DNA of 64,000 nt from Oscheius sp. JU75. Its lineage: Eukaryota > Nematoda > Chromadorea > Rhabditida > Rhabditidae. Below, piece after piece: positions 33,538 to 45,301 of the stretch. Where the stretch lies: contig JASJZC010000007.1 of assembly GCA_037178855.1 (NCBI GenBank), positions 3,968,001 through 4,032,000 on the forward strand, in the 5' to 3' direction. The notes beneath the pieces were generated by a model that did not search any database, was not told where the DNA came from, and saw nothing but the letters and a program-made list of their open reading frames with translations. A program made the translations under genes and the position numbers. Within the stretch, counting starts at the first letter, position 1, and the number at the start of each line of letters is the position of its first letter.

Positions 33538-36500
33538 AGCTTTTTCTTGATTGGTGGCTATTAAAACGACGTTCTGTCGTGACAGCTGGTACACATTCAT
33601 TTTGGATATGTAAATTGTGACGATGTGCTCCAGAGAGCAGACTCAAAATATAGCCGAGAGTTTGGTCTCTTCCTGTAAATATCAGTATCCGCTTATGACT
33701 GACATGGCTAAAGTTGTTCCTTTATGTGTAAGCGTCTTTAATATCGGAGCAGACAATGTGTTTCCAAACAGGAAACGGATAAAAAAGAAAGTTCATCTAT
33801 GAACAGGTCCACCTGCAGTGAATTACCTCGGACACCCTTATTGTTCAGTCAGGCTGTTTTCAGCTTAAGCATTCGCAACACTCCTGTCGTCATCACTCTT
33901 GCGACTTCTGGTAGCAGCAATTAACTTGTCAGTCATTTGAGGATGTAAGTCAAAGGTATTTTATTATTCGGGAAGCAATACGAGCTCTCTGCTCTCGATC
34001 TTTCTCTCTCTCTCTCTAATCCTGGCAATATTGGTGACGAGGCCAGTAGTCTTAAAACTATTTTTAGAATATACGAGGGGTTTGAAACCTGTACGAAGAT
34101 GAGAGACGACTATTAAGTCTATCCTCGATCTTCGGTGCCCGTTTATAATCTCAGAGGCTGGTCAGTAAGTCGGTCGTTCTTGAATAGGCGCTCATTTGAA
34201 GATACATTTATACCGATGAGAATGAGACTATTAACCTGTTGCCGGGTAACTCCCACATTTCTGTCTGGTTCCGCACAATCGTCCTGATCCGTTTTCGTAT
34301 TACCCTCCTGGCACGCCCTCAACCAAGGATTCTATGGGCGGTGCTTCAGTTCTGATAATATGACGGCAGTTTTCTTCGTGTTTTATACCTGCCAAGAACG
34401 ATACTTGCAGTTTTTCTACCTGAACAAGGAAATGAAAACTGCCAAGTCCGACGACACTAAATAATCCGGCCCTCTCATTTGAATGGTATTAGAAGCGCAA
34501 AGAGACAGATGGATCAACTACTCGTGACGCCTCCTATACCGACGTTAACGTGAGAGTCTTGCTACCTCTCCAAGTACATTGACCAAAATAGACCGTGATT
34601 CACTCAGGAACCAATCGGGCTGCTTGGATTCCTGGGTAGAGAGGCAGTCTCCTAGGCCATGTTTGGGACAACTCATCTAATCAGCGACATGTTGTGCTAT
34701 TTTCTCTAAACCGATTGGATTAATGCTTACCTAAATTTTGAGTGCCATGTTACACGTAGAAAACTCCTTTTTCTAATTGCAACCAAACTAATCGAAATAG
34801 TATCAAAACTTCAAGAGTTTAAGCGTTAAAACATTCTCAGAACATATATCCTATTTAAGGGATTTTTGATTTCTGTCTGGAACAACATGTCTCACTTAAC
34901 TTGTGTCCCTGTTTGCTTAAAGTCTTGCAACCCCTGTTAACCTTTGTCCGCAAAGGATTACACCCTGTAATGGGAGATGCCATCTAAAATTTCCTTGACG
35001 ACAATTGCCAGGCGTTCAGTCTTTTTTAAAACAGTTTTTTTGGAACCTCGCAACTTGACATACGCATTCACTGTTTTTCGTCTTTGCTATGCCCAACCCT
35101 TTGAGTAAAACATATGTCTTATCCGCCCACATTCAAAGAACAACACGTTCGTCTTGTTTTACTCGAAGAACTGAGAGTCTCCCCCGCGGGAGCAATTCTA
35201 TTTCAAGTTGGCAAAAGGACCGCAATCTAAAAATAGTGACCAGTGGAGGATAATTTGCCGAGGATCTTCACTTCCTCCGTAAGCAGTGTCTATATAAATC
35301 TCCTCTAGTCTTTTTGTTCTAACTCAAACACAAATGTCGTGAAGCTTTAGACGCTCACCACTAATGTAGCGGGAGTGAATAGAAGGGGAGGAGAAGTGAG
35401 GTTAGCCGAGTGACATGGCCACGCTACGTCGGAAGTTTTCTTCGCGCCTCGGATGAATCCCCTTTTATCCCCCTCAAAAAATCTTTAGCGAGAACGAGAC
35501 TTTTGCTGTTCTTTAAACTCTAAAAGACTCTGGGCTCCCAGACGGGTCGTTTGAGTATCTCATTGTTGGCTTATGCATACCCTTCCCAGTAGTCAAAAGA
35601 GCCTGTTTATCAGCAGGCTCTCACAGCTCCCCGGGGTCCAGTTCTCCAGCAGTCGTGGATTATGCTGGCGAAGAGGTCTGTGCCCCAGTCAGACGCCGGT
35701 GTGCCCTCATGTCTTATGCATTCGAATTTGTCCGGTTCAGTCAGCTTTACCTTATCTTTCAATTCAAAGGCTGTCCGAAATCTGTCATAACACTTCCAAG
35801 TAGGCTTATTCCGAACTATTCCTGTTTCTTCGTGGGTATCCTTGCTGTTGAGGAAGGTTCGAGTCAAAATTGATGAAAGTTTAGACACGTTTTACGTAAT
35901 TATTCCCTAAAGGCGTGAAACGTTAAAGGTTAAAACCATTGATCACAGATGAGACATGTTTTGGGCTCAATACCTCGATACTCATTGCGACTGAGCCCCT
36001 GCTCGTTTTTACATCCAATTTGAAGCTCACTGCATTTTATGTCCGTTCCTGCCGCCTCACCCCAGAGTCTCGGATATCACTCGCTCCTCCGCTTCATTCT
36101 CTAGCCCCTATTGTCTCTGACCAAAGTAGTAAGTACTCATCGCGTTTGATGCAATCCTCATACTGTAGATTGACTCATTATTTTCACTATTGTCTAGTCT
36201 TAATCCATCTCTGGGGGACGTTGCGCTCTATCAAAATGGTAAAATAGCATAGTCATAGTTGGATTTTCGTCATTCTCCAGATGCTCTTCTATATCTGAAT
36301 CACTCAAATCTACTTTATAGACAGTCATTAGCACAAAAGCTGAAGTACTAGGTAACATTAGTTAGTGATACGTTGAAGTAGAAAAGATTTATAATACTGT
36401 TTCTCTGTTTTGACCCTTATTTGATGTAACATATAGCTATTCACAAGTACAAGACATAAAACCATTGATTGTTCTCAGATCTTAAAATTATCCACAATTA

Positions 36501-38085
36501 GGCGAAGGTGTTTCTTTTTTAACATGCGCTTCGAAGCTAGAACTTCAAGTCTTTTGTTCTGGTTTTCCTGCTTTATTCTGGCTTCTGGACTCCTAAAGAC
36601 TCAAAGAGCGCACTTAGCTTTTTGCTTCATAGGCAGCCAAAGCTGATCAACGCTGAAAGCTGCTACAACAACTTTAGAGTATTAGGTACTCTCTTAAACG
36701 CTATTTCGACCACGAAGAGCTGTTGACGGCCTTTTGCGTGGAGTTAGCATTTTTGAATCAATTTGAAGTAGGGAGGGGTGTTACGGCAAAGAACAGAATT
36801 ACCGACTTCCATGGCACTCTTCAAGCAAATACTGGACCCTTTCATATTGTTTTACACGTTCCGGGAGCAGAATATTTAAGTTTTCCAGAATACTTGGTCA
36901 AAGGAGTTTTCGTTGAATCCATGGGGTACGTTTTGTCAAATTAGATTACGGCTCTGCCGGAAAAGGAATCTCTTTTGTTGCGCTCTTTTAGGTTCGAATT
37001 CTGCGAATAATTAGCAAGACAACTGCGACGCTTTCTGCCATAAACCTTGTTATGTTCTGCTAGAAGAGGGCTCGGTTGAAGATACTCAGAGTCTAGGGAT
37101 ATGTGTATGCTCTACGTCATCTCACTGCATAATTATTATCAATCTTTTTTTGATGAGTTCCCTCTCGTTATGTGAGAGGCCTCCTCTATGAAAACAGAGT
37201 CGCAATTTAGGTGGACCCGCATATCAATTTGTCCCTCCATCACACTTCATTTTAATTTTACTTGTTTACCGCAACCCTCGGCTCTTTCCTAAAAAGCACG
37301 ATAGATCCTGGCCCGAGAACACTGAAAACACCCCGTTTTCAAAATTGTTACAATGCTTCACGCTTCATCTTTCCCTATTCCTTTACCGTCACGTTTTCCG
37401 CAGCTTCAAGTTCCTTTTTCCGGGACAATTGAGAAGTTATAAATAAATAATAGACGCGGCGAGTAGATGCAAATCGCTCATTGTCAGCAACTATTAATTA
37501 TTTTGATTGTGCCTCTCCCTCACTTTACTAATGTGTTTTCCTCTTAAGGTTTACTGGGCTCTGTGTTCCCAGATAATACAATCTTGCAAGACGAATACGT
37601 TCCAGATAACAACCATATTTTCCTTATTTTCTCAATAAAAACACTTTTGATTGCAACCTCCGCTAATGGCCCCTAGAAGTTCTTTTCGGTTTAAAAGCTC
37701 GTTAAGATTTAAATGTTTACGCGAGTGTTGGGAACGATCGCGATCAGAACTTGGTTATTTGTACCAAGTACGGATGAAATGAAGTAGCCGCAGGCTCTCA
37801 GCCCTTCACTCTATCTACTATTTACAGCTATGAGAAGGGTCATGACTGCATTCTTGCGGCAATTTGTTCTGTCTTAAGCGCTTCCGCGATGCGTCGTCCA
37901 CGGCTCCCCAGAGTATTTTCAAAAGACTTTTTTATTTGACTGCCCTTCAGTAACTTCTCCCGGTTTCCTGTCATGTCAAGGGTGGATTTTGCCACGACTG
38001 CGACTAGACATGCCACTCCTAACCAAGTACTCCTTGTTCTTTTTTTACTTTTCTCAGTATTCATACTCTTGTTTTCCAGAAATCC
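33538..38085. other. 4.5-kb stretch without a supported gene
   Basis: Upstream region of the dopamine receptor. Contains a TC run at 34003-34017 and short open frames (35573-35873, 35939-36247, 36723-36944) without domains or splice context. Confidence 0.5.
34003..34017. repeat. TC microsatellite
   Basis: Uninterrupted TC units. Confidence 0.8.
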
Positions 38086-40285
38086 ATGCTAGCGACAATA
38101 CTCCTTTTGTCGCTTTTCTTACTACTGATTCTACTGGCCTTGTTTGGAAATCTACTAGTCTGTGCAGCCATCATTTGGGACAGGTCCTTGCGACGACAGC
38201 CGGAAAACTTATTCCTTGTTTCTTTGGCTGTCTCGGATCTTCTTGTCTCCGTACTGGTAGGTATTTATTTTGTTTATAGCTATTTCGCTATTCATGATAT
38301 GGAAGGAACACTCATGTGTATCGTCAAGTGATGCTGTAAACATTTCGTTCGGCTTGTTTTAGATAAAAGACAACAAAGTCTTGAATATTGTCCAGCTTAA
38401 AACTAATTATTCTTGCGCGAAAAAACTACGAACTGCAAACAAGCCAGAAGCTACCTTTCAGGTTATGGTCTTTGCCGCCGGCAATGATCTTCTAGGATAT
38501 TGGCCGTTTGGACAAGCCTACTGCCAGTTCTGGGTCTCCTTCGACATTGTTTGCTCAACAGCCTCCATTCTCAACCTTTGCGCCATTTCTCTTGACAGAT
38601 ACTGGCATATTTCTCGGCCAATGGTCTACGTCAGGTTTGGGTTCTAGATAAATTATTCTGAAAACACGTTTCAGGTACTGTAACAGGCGGAGAATAGGAT
38701 ATGCTATCATTGTTGTATGGGTACTGTCAGCTGCGATCGGTGCCGCACCGTTGGGATTTGGCTTCGGTTCAAAGGTTACACCGAACAAGTTTGTATTTTG
38801 AAACGGTCCATTTGAACCTTTCTATTTAGTGAAACCGGACTACCAGCATGTGAAATGAAGCTCCCTCTAGCTTATGCAATTGGCAGTTCTACCATGTCAT
38901 TTTTCTTACCAGCTGCTGTTATGGTTATCCTGTACACGAAACTCTACCTCTATGCTCGGAAACACGTTCGAAGTATCAAGACTCAACTTCAACAAGCTAC
39001 TTCTTTCCTGATCATGCAACTAGCTTCAGAGAAGATTCGAGAGGTAAGTCATCGCCTGGCTTTTGCCTGCAAGACTGCTAGCAGAGAGTCAAAAACGACA
39101 AGGTTACTTATACAACAATAGACAAATTCGGCATGTTTGTCTAAGTTAAAGAAGTTAACAGCCATACGAAAACCCTTGCGTACCTTCCCCAAACCCCTTT
39201 CCCGCATGTGGCATGGTCTACCGTGCTCCCTCAGGTAACCGCTGCTACTCTAAAGGGAGAGGCTCTTCTGCCGCAGTCGCCACCGGCCGAACGTCGCAAC
39301 GTCTCTCTTCGGACGCTCCACTCGAAGAATTCTATATATTATAGAGTGAGTTTTACCCCCGCTTCACTGTTCTTCTTCCTAATACCTTCACTCTTGGTTT
39401 ACTAAAAACCAAAAATGCACACTCTGTTCACTTTGAGAACATTCACGGACAATAGAATTATCCTTTCACCCTCGAGGGACACCGTATTTTTGGCGTGTGT
39501 CATCCTATTGTTTGCTGTGTAGGCAAAAACAGATTAGGAAAAGTTGCATGAGCATTGTTTAAGCACGTTTTCTGAAAGGCTGCCGCTTCTTCTAATGCAT
39601 TATGCTTAGATTTTTGAAGGAAGTTCTAAACGTAAAAAAACTCTTCAGGTTCGAGACGGCATCTGGTCAAAGCTCAGTATGCTTTGTCCAGGATCGAACC
39701 CTCCGAAAAAGGCAGCTGAAAGAGCTCGCAACAACAACAATAACAGGAATAACATCAATGATCAAAAAGCTCGGTAAGAAGATACTTGCTGCTGGGTAGT
39801 GTCATCTTCTAGACTAACTTTGGGTGTAATCATGGGCACTTTCCTCGTCTGCTGGCTTCCATTTTTTATCATGAACATCTGGAGGTCTTGGGACCCTGAA
39901 GCTGTTAGTGGATCCTTCATTCTGGTATGCAGGAAAAAAAATTCAATGGGATAAGTTCCTTTAGGCTGTCACATGGCTTGGATATGCAAACTCTGCCGCT
40001 AACCCATTGATCTACAGTATTTTCAATCGCGATTTCCGAAGAGCTTTCAAGAAAATTATAATTAAGATCTTCCACTGCGAACAGCAGCAGGATATGAATA
40101 GGTCTGTGTAAGAGTGTGTTTCTAAACTATACACGTTTTGCCATAGCTCGTCTCGTTATGCCGTGGCTGCTGAATTAGTGGAGCGTCCCAAGTCAGCTAC
40201 TCGTTCAACGGAATGCGAGAACAACAACGAGGTTACTGCACGTCTGGTATTCGCCGAGCCGCCGGAAGTTATTCCCGAAGAATGA
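38086..40285 (+). CDS. D1-type dopamine receptor (biogenic amine GPCR)
   Basis: Rhodopsin-class receptor built from nine exons with matching phases (38086-38256, 38462-38634, 38675-38788, 38830-39043, 39235-39345, 39649-39773, 39813-39924, 39965-40101, 40147-40285). TM1 [16 protein letters not shown]2 [17 protein letters not shown]3 [20 protein letters not shown], with the amine-binding Asp and a DRYWHIS motif; TM5 [17 protein letters not shown] with serines suited to catechols; TM6 [19 protein letters not shown]7 [20 protein letters not shown]. The strings [10 protein letters not shown] and [10 protein letters not shown] are typical of D1-like/octopamine-beta receptors, so Gs coupling is expected. 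C. elegans dop-1 or dop-4 are the likely relatives; octopamine is an alternative ligand. The third cytoplasmic loop is long, with an Asn-rich patch. The coding start at 38086 places TM1 at the very N-terminus; an upstream exon carrying glycosylation sites may be missing from my model. Confidence 0.85.
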
Positions 40286-40896
40286 CGTCTCTACTTTTGG
40301 TCAACAGTTTCGGGTTTGATGGAGTATCAACAGTTTTCTAGTATTTTTCTTTTATTTTGCATTTCCATCTACTTTAGAAGTTTGCTTCTGTGATCTCATT
40401 TCTCTCATACATAGCCTATCGGGTGTATTTGGGGTAGGCAATTCCCAATCGGGTTGCAACTTCACCAATAAATATTACACGCACACTGTTTTATTTGCGA
40501 GTCTCTATTAAATAGTTATTCAACATAACGAGCGACTAGGACTGCTGCCACGAACCTAAGCAGAATTCACGTCGTCTCCGTCGCTCCAAAAATATTGTAT
40601 CGGACTCTCACAATCGCTGTCTTCCTGCTCATCCTTCTCTCTGTTTCTGTTTCCTTTCTCGTTCACTATCTCCCGTCGATCTGTCTTTTTGACATCCTTT
40701 TCCGCCAATATCACGCCGCCATTTTAGAGATATGATACGTTAAATTGAAAGCACTTCATACAATATAATGCACAGTACAGCTGAGACCTGATAGAATGAC
40801 ACACCGCCTAAATGTACCAGTAATTTCGGTTGAAACAAACTAAAAACCCTAATAACTAAAATTAGCATTAAAAAAACAATGAACAAATTTAGAAGA
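40286..40896. other. Convergent spacer between receptor and SET gene
   Basis: 3' UTRs of both genes; AATAAA for the receptor at 40468-40473. Nothing else seen. Confidence 0.5.
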
Positions 40897-43841
40897 CTAC
40901 TCTTCGTTGATAGGCGTGAACTTCTGGCGCTTTTCGAGCTGCTCAGGAGAGCACATGAAACTAATCGAAAGGTTAAAAAAGAAGCCGAGAAAGAACTTAC
41001 TCGTTTTCCACTATCACTTTCTGGGTAACATCGAAGAAAAGCTGGTTGAACGCGGCAATGGCTGCGGCCTTGGTCCTCGAGTCGTAAAAGAGGCATCTGT
41101 TCAGGAGTGCTCTCAGAATCAAGACGAAGATCTCCTGCTTGGTCGTGGTCCAGCTAAAAAGTTTGTGGTTTCGGGTTCCAAAAGTTAATACCTTCGAATG
41201 ATCGACCTCAGGTCCATTCCGTCCTTCTCCAGCCAGTTGTTGATTTCCTGGTTCTGCTCCAAGATGTAGTCGATCTTCTGTAAATGCTCTTTTTGTGGCA
41301 CGTTCGATGAAAATACCTGCTCCAGACTAAATCCCTTTAGGGCATCGCTGTTCTCGCAGTGGTCAGTTTGGCAGCGACAAGACACATCAGACAGATGGTC
41401 CTCCTGATAGCTTTCTCCATAGCTCACAAAGAGCTAAATGACTATTTTTAGATTAATTTTGTTTGCATACCTCTTCCCCAGCTCGAATCGGACGTTCACT
41501 GACGAAGAACATCCGGACCTTGTACGGGGAGACGTCGTTGGACCAGATTCTGAAAAACCTTATTATATCAGAACAAAAAATGGCGTACCGAATGGGGAAG
41601 AGATTTGGCCTTTCGGATGTGTTCACAAAGCGACCCGCATTGCCTTCTTTCGTAGGCTCAATGTAGATGTCTTGGCATTTCGGATTGCGGACTCCTGCCT
41701 GTAGAAGAAGGTTTTGCTGGCATTCATCGTCCTTCTCCGCCGCCACTTGGAAGGCATAGATGGTAGATTCTTCCCTCTCCTTACTGTCAACAATGTGACC
41801 GACAAACTCGAGAACAATTTGACCTGAACCGCTTTCTATGCTTAACACAGACTGAAATACCTGGAGCAATGTTCGTCTTTGCTCGAAGGCCGAAGCCAAG
41901 GATTTCGTCTCGCCGGAAGATTTCGACGAGGTCGAGATCATTGAGCTGCACGATCCCGATACTGCATTTTCCTTCACAGCCGCACTCAGGTCCGCAAGCG
42001 ACGATTCCAGCGGTGAAGAAACTCTCGCCTTCCGTTCGAATAACGAGCCTTTCCTACAAAAAAGATAGAAGAAAAAAATGTGCACTCACGAACAGAAAGG
42101 CCTTGCCGGCATTGATCGTAAACCTAACGCAGTCACAGTTCACTGAGCAGTTGATTCCTTCACAAGAGCATTTGACCTGCAACAATAGAAATTTTAAAAA
42201 AAAAACTCATACTTTGTGGCTCTTCTTCTCCTCTTCTTTTCGGAAGATATTCTTCTTGGAGAATTTGACGTCGGGAACTTCAGCAGGTGTTGAGGGGCTT
42301 GGGACACAGTCGTAAATGTATGTATTCCCAAATTTGCTTAATAAAAAATGTACATTAAAAGAAAATAAGCATACCCAACTCGCTTTCCGCTCCCGACTTT
42401 TCTGCAGCTGTGGGCGATGGCCTTCTTCACCTTGCTATAGTGTCGCCGAACGTCATCGCTGGAGACCTGTGACAGTCCAGCAGCGTCTTTGGCGAGACGA
42501 AGGGAGTCTGATCGACGCCCTTAAAACCATGAATAGCAGCCTGATAAAACTAACCTTCGTCAGATACCAGTCTATTTGCATGTTTGAAGGCGACGTTTAC
42601 CTTCTCTGTTCCTCTGTCGTCCTTCTTCATGTTCTCGTCCACCTTTTGTTGATAACGGTGAGCCATTTGATTGCTGATGAAGTTGGCCTTGTTACGAAAA
42701 ACTTCTTGATAGGAAACAACATTCACATACCTCCACAGGAATTTTTCCTTTTTTCGACGAGGTTTCCGTGGCCTTTCCAGTGCTAACTTTGGGCACATCT
42801 GTCGTTGAAGCTCTTCTTGTTTTCGCCGGTCTCTCCTAGAAAAGGACTGCTACTTTTATTTCTACGGTTAAACCTCGGTCTCGCTGGATAATGTCCGCGT
42901 ACGGGCACGCGTCCTCCTTCCGCGTCCCATTTTCCCGTCTTCCCGCTGGGCCGTTAGCTAAAATATAACGACTATATGATATTAAAATGAGATTATTTGT
43001 CCTTAATGTTCTCAGGACTGGTACAAGTGATGTTACTGAAATCACCGAGCCAAGAGTATTGCAAACTTGAATATGGCTCATGTGCAAATCTGTATTTGTA
43101 GATTAGCAGTGAGGTGTACTCTAACTTATTAAAAAGTAGAGGAATAGTGTTTGTGCCAGATTGGTTAGACCTAGATGGATAACAAGATGTGCTAACATCA
43201 AACTCAACATATGTCGCATATGTCCCCAGCATATCCTGCAACCTTACTTAATCCTTTGTTTGTCTCTATGTTTCTGTAGGTGCATTGCGAAAGTCTGAAT
43301 TTTGGTCCAAATTAGCCATATTAAGCTAGTACTACGTTCGAAGATTAGCCTTACACGTTTCAGTCTGAACTTTCGATTATTTTTCTTCTTTTCAACCGTC
43401 GTCAAAACGGTCTCCCAATACCTAAATGAACCGTTTAGGATGGCTCATGTTGCACAGTATCAAATCAAAATTTGGTAACGATTTCGAAAGGTTCCCACAG
43501 TTAACAATGCTGCTCCCCTGCATTCCAAAACTGCTATCGCTGAGGCCAAAACGTATGCGAAATTGATTAGGTGCTATGCTTGGTTCTTTGATGTGATACA
43601 GACCCAATCTCGCATAAATGACAAACAGTTGCAGAAAAGAATCTAGCACGGCTAAATAGAGAATGCCGGCAAAGCAGATATAACTATAAACAATAAATAA
43701 GACCACGTTGCATTTCAGTGCACTGCATTTAGCCAGAATTGAAGTGCTGACTACAGATAAACTCACAGTTTGGCTGCCCGTTGGCAGGTCGGGTTGCAGC
43801 GGCGGTGTACCTCTGGCTGGGACAGGGGAAGATGGCCTCAT
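40897..43841 (-). CDS. SUV39-clan SET-domain protein (H3K9 methyltransferase-like)
   Basis: Pre-SET, SET and post-SET are all present. The pre-SET has nine cysteines in the Zn3Cys9 order: KCSCEGINCSVNCDC (about 42130-42180) and, after a spacer, ACGPECGCEGKC (about 41985). SET strands: LGFGLRAKTNIAPGQIVLEF, then YIEPTKEGNAGRFVNTSERP, then KVRMFFVSERPIRAGEELFV and SYGESY; post-SET CRCQTDHC. Such enzymes methylate H3K9 and silence chromatin. Odd points: the usual R-F-x-N-H-x-C-x-P-N reads RFVNTSERPN, and FDYG reads VSYG. The N-terminal half is basic and rich in Ser/Thr/Lys (MGRGRRTRARTRTLS) with no chromodomain or ankyrins. The C-terminus is an extra helical stretch ending FTPINEE, stop TAG 40899-40897. 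I start at 43841 (MRPSSPVPARGTPPLQ), whose exon joins in phase. Divergent from PRADC1. Confidence 0.8.
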
Positions 43842-44236
43842 CCAGTTGAGAAGACTTCTATAAATGACTTTTATGCCTTACTGCAAACAGTGCTTACCTC
43901 CCGATCGAGATGAGAAACCCGGGCATAATTCCTACTTACTAATTTATCCTAATGAAATTGGGGCTAAGAGAGCTAACGAAGGCTACAGAGTGAGAACGAA
44001 GTTGATCTTGAGAATGATATTTTCGTTCAGAATCTGAAGATCGAAAAAAACAGGTGAAAGAAGATGTTTGAGAAAAGAATTTCTTGAGGCGTTTAAAAGC
44101 AGCATCAATTCCTATTCCTAATGGCCCACGCGAAATTGCGTATCCATTACGTATAATGCCGCTTTTTCGAGAAAGGCCATTTGGAACTAGCTTTTTGGCA
44201 CCTAACGGCAATTATTCTCTTGTTTCCAATGTTAGA
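43842..44236. other. Shared upstream region of the SET gene and PRADC1
   Basis: About 395 nt between two divergent start codons, probably a bidirectional promoter. A TTTGCAG acceptor on minus near 43890 may be the spliced-leader site of the SET gene. Confidence 0.4.
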
Positions 44237-45113
44237 ATGTTACAAATCATCATAGCTTTCTTATTTACAATTGTAAATGGCGGTATGTTTCTTTTTGTCA
44301 ATAAATTGAACCGCTTAAGCAGACGATCCGTTATTTTTCTACATCAGCAGCCCGAAATCATTGGCATACACCTACCAAATGCAGCCATCTTCCAGTGTCG
44401 GAATACCTTTCCCTAGTTACCCGTATAAAGTAAGTTTTTCGAAGTTTTTAACTGTTCTTCTTTCTAGAAGGTCAACCTAGTCTATGCCTATCCTTCAAGT
44501 GGATGTGAACCGCTCAAAAACGTTCTTGGAAGATATGACATCGTCCTTATGGAGAGAGGGTGAGTACTCTCATTTTTACTTTCAAGTTTTTGTTTTTAGC
44601 GATTGCTCTTTCGTGGACAAAATTATCAACGCTGAGAATGCCGGGGCTCTTATTGCGTTGGTGACTGATTCGAAAAAGGGTAAGTTAGTTTTTTTCTGTG
44701 GTCAAAGAGTGATGGCAAAACAGCTACGCGAGAAGCGTTCGATAAAATCTCTGAAAGTCTGCAGCTGCTGATCTGCAATTGACTCTGCAGGGTGCCTTAT
44801 AAATTACGTGCATCGCGCGCAGCATCTACTGTATTTGACTTTTTTCTCAAAATGGTCTGAATTTCAGGAGCCGACGAGTTCGTCGACATGATCACTGATA
44901 CAACCGAAAGAAGAGCTGGAATTCCGGCAGGATACATTACCGGAGCGAGCGGGTGCGTAAAGATTTTGTGTCAAATTCAAAGTTACTTTAAGGCGAAGGA
45001 TCAGGGAACATCTATTATACAAACACGGCGACATTGAGATTACAATTCCCTTAAATCACACTCTGACGACACTGAGAGACATCCCTAGCAAACCACCATG
45101 GGAGCTTTGGTAA
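44237..45113 (+). CDS. PRADC1: Protease-associated domain protein PRADC1
   Basis: Small secreted glycoprotein made of a lone protease-associated (PA) domain, with no peptidase. Signal peptide [15 protein letters not shown], then a PA fold: [15 protein letters not shown], the hallmark [20 protein letters not shown] and [32 protein letters not shown], and the closing PPWELW. Human PRADC1 ends PPWTFW and has LVERGGCSFLSKT at the same place, so the orthology is clear. Exons include 44237-44282, 44323-44429 and 44468-44559; phases agree. Stop TAA 45111-45113, AATAAA at 45185-45190. One N-linked site (NHT) lies near the C-terminus. Molecular function of PRADC1 is not settled. The next gene starts 190 nt downstream on the same strand. 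Confidence 0.92.
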
Positions 45114-45184
45114 TGAGAAAAAATGAGAGCCGGCCTTACCTTCAAAAATTCGACTTAATGTGATATACTTCGACGTCTCGGGTT

Positions 45185-45190
45185 AATAAA
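45185..45190 (+). terminator. Poly(A) signal of PRADC1
   Basis: AATAAA 72 nt after the stop and roughly 95 nt before the acceptor of the next gene. Confidence 0.55.
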
Positions 45191-45301
45191 GTTTATTGAT
45201 TTTTCTTCCTTTACGCTTTTCTAATGGAACGCCAGTTCTATGCTTCTAAGAGATTCTCATAACTCTATCAATTTTCACTTTTTAGTCTGGAAGATATCGT
45301 C

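Noticed and set aside
41453..42085. 210-codon minus frame read as one exon
   Set aside because: It runs through introns of the SET gene; the spliced reading restores the pre-SET cysteines in a different frame.
43422..43841. 139-codon minus frame as a separate membrane protein
   Set aside because: Only its first 25 codons are used: they are the first exon of the SET gene, ending at a GTGAGT donor in the right phase.
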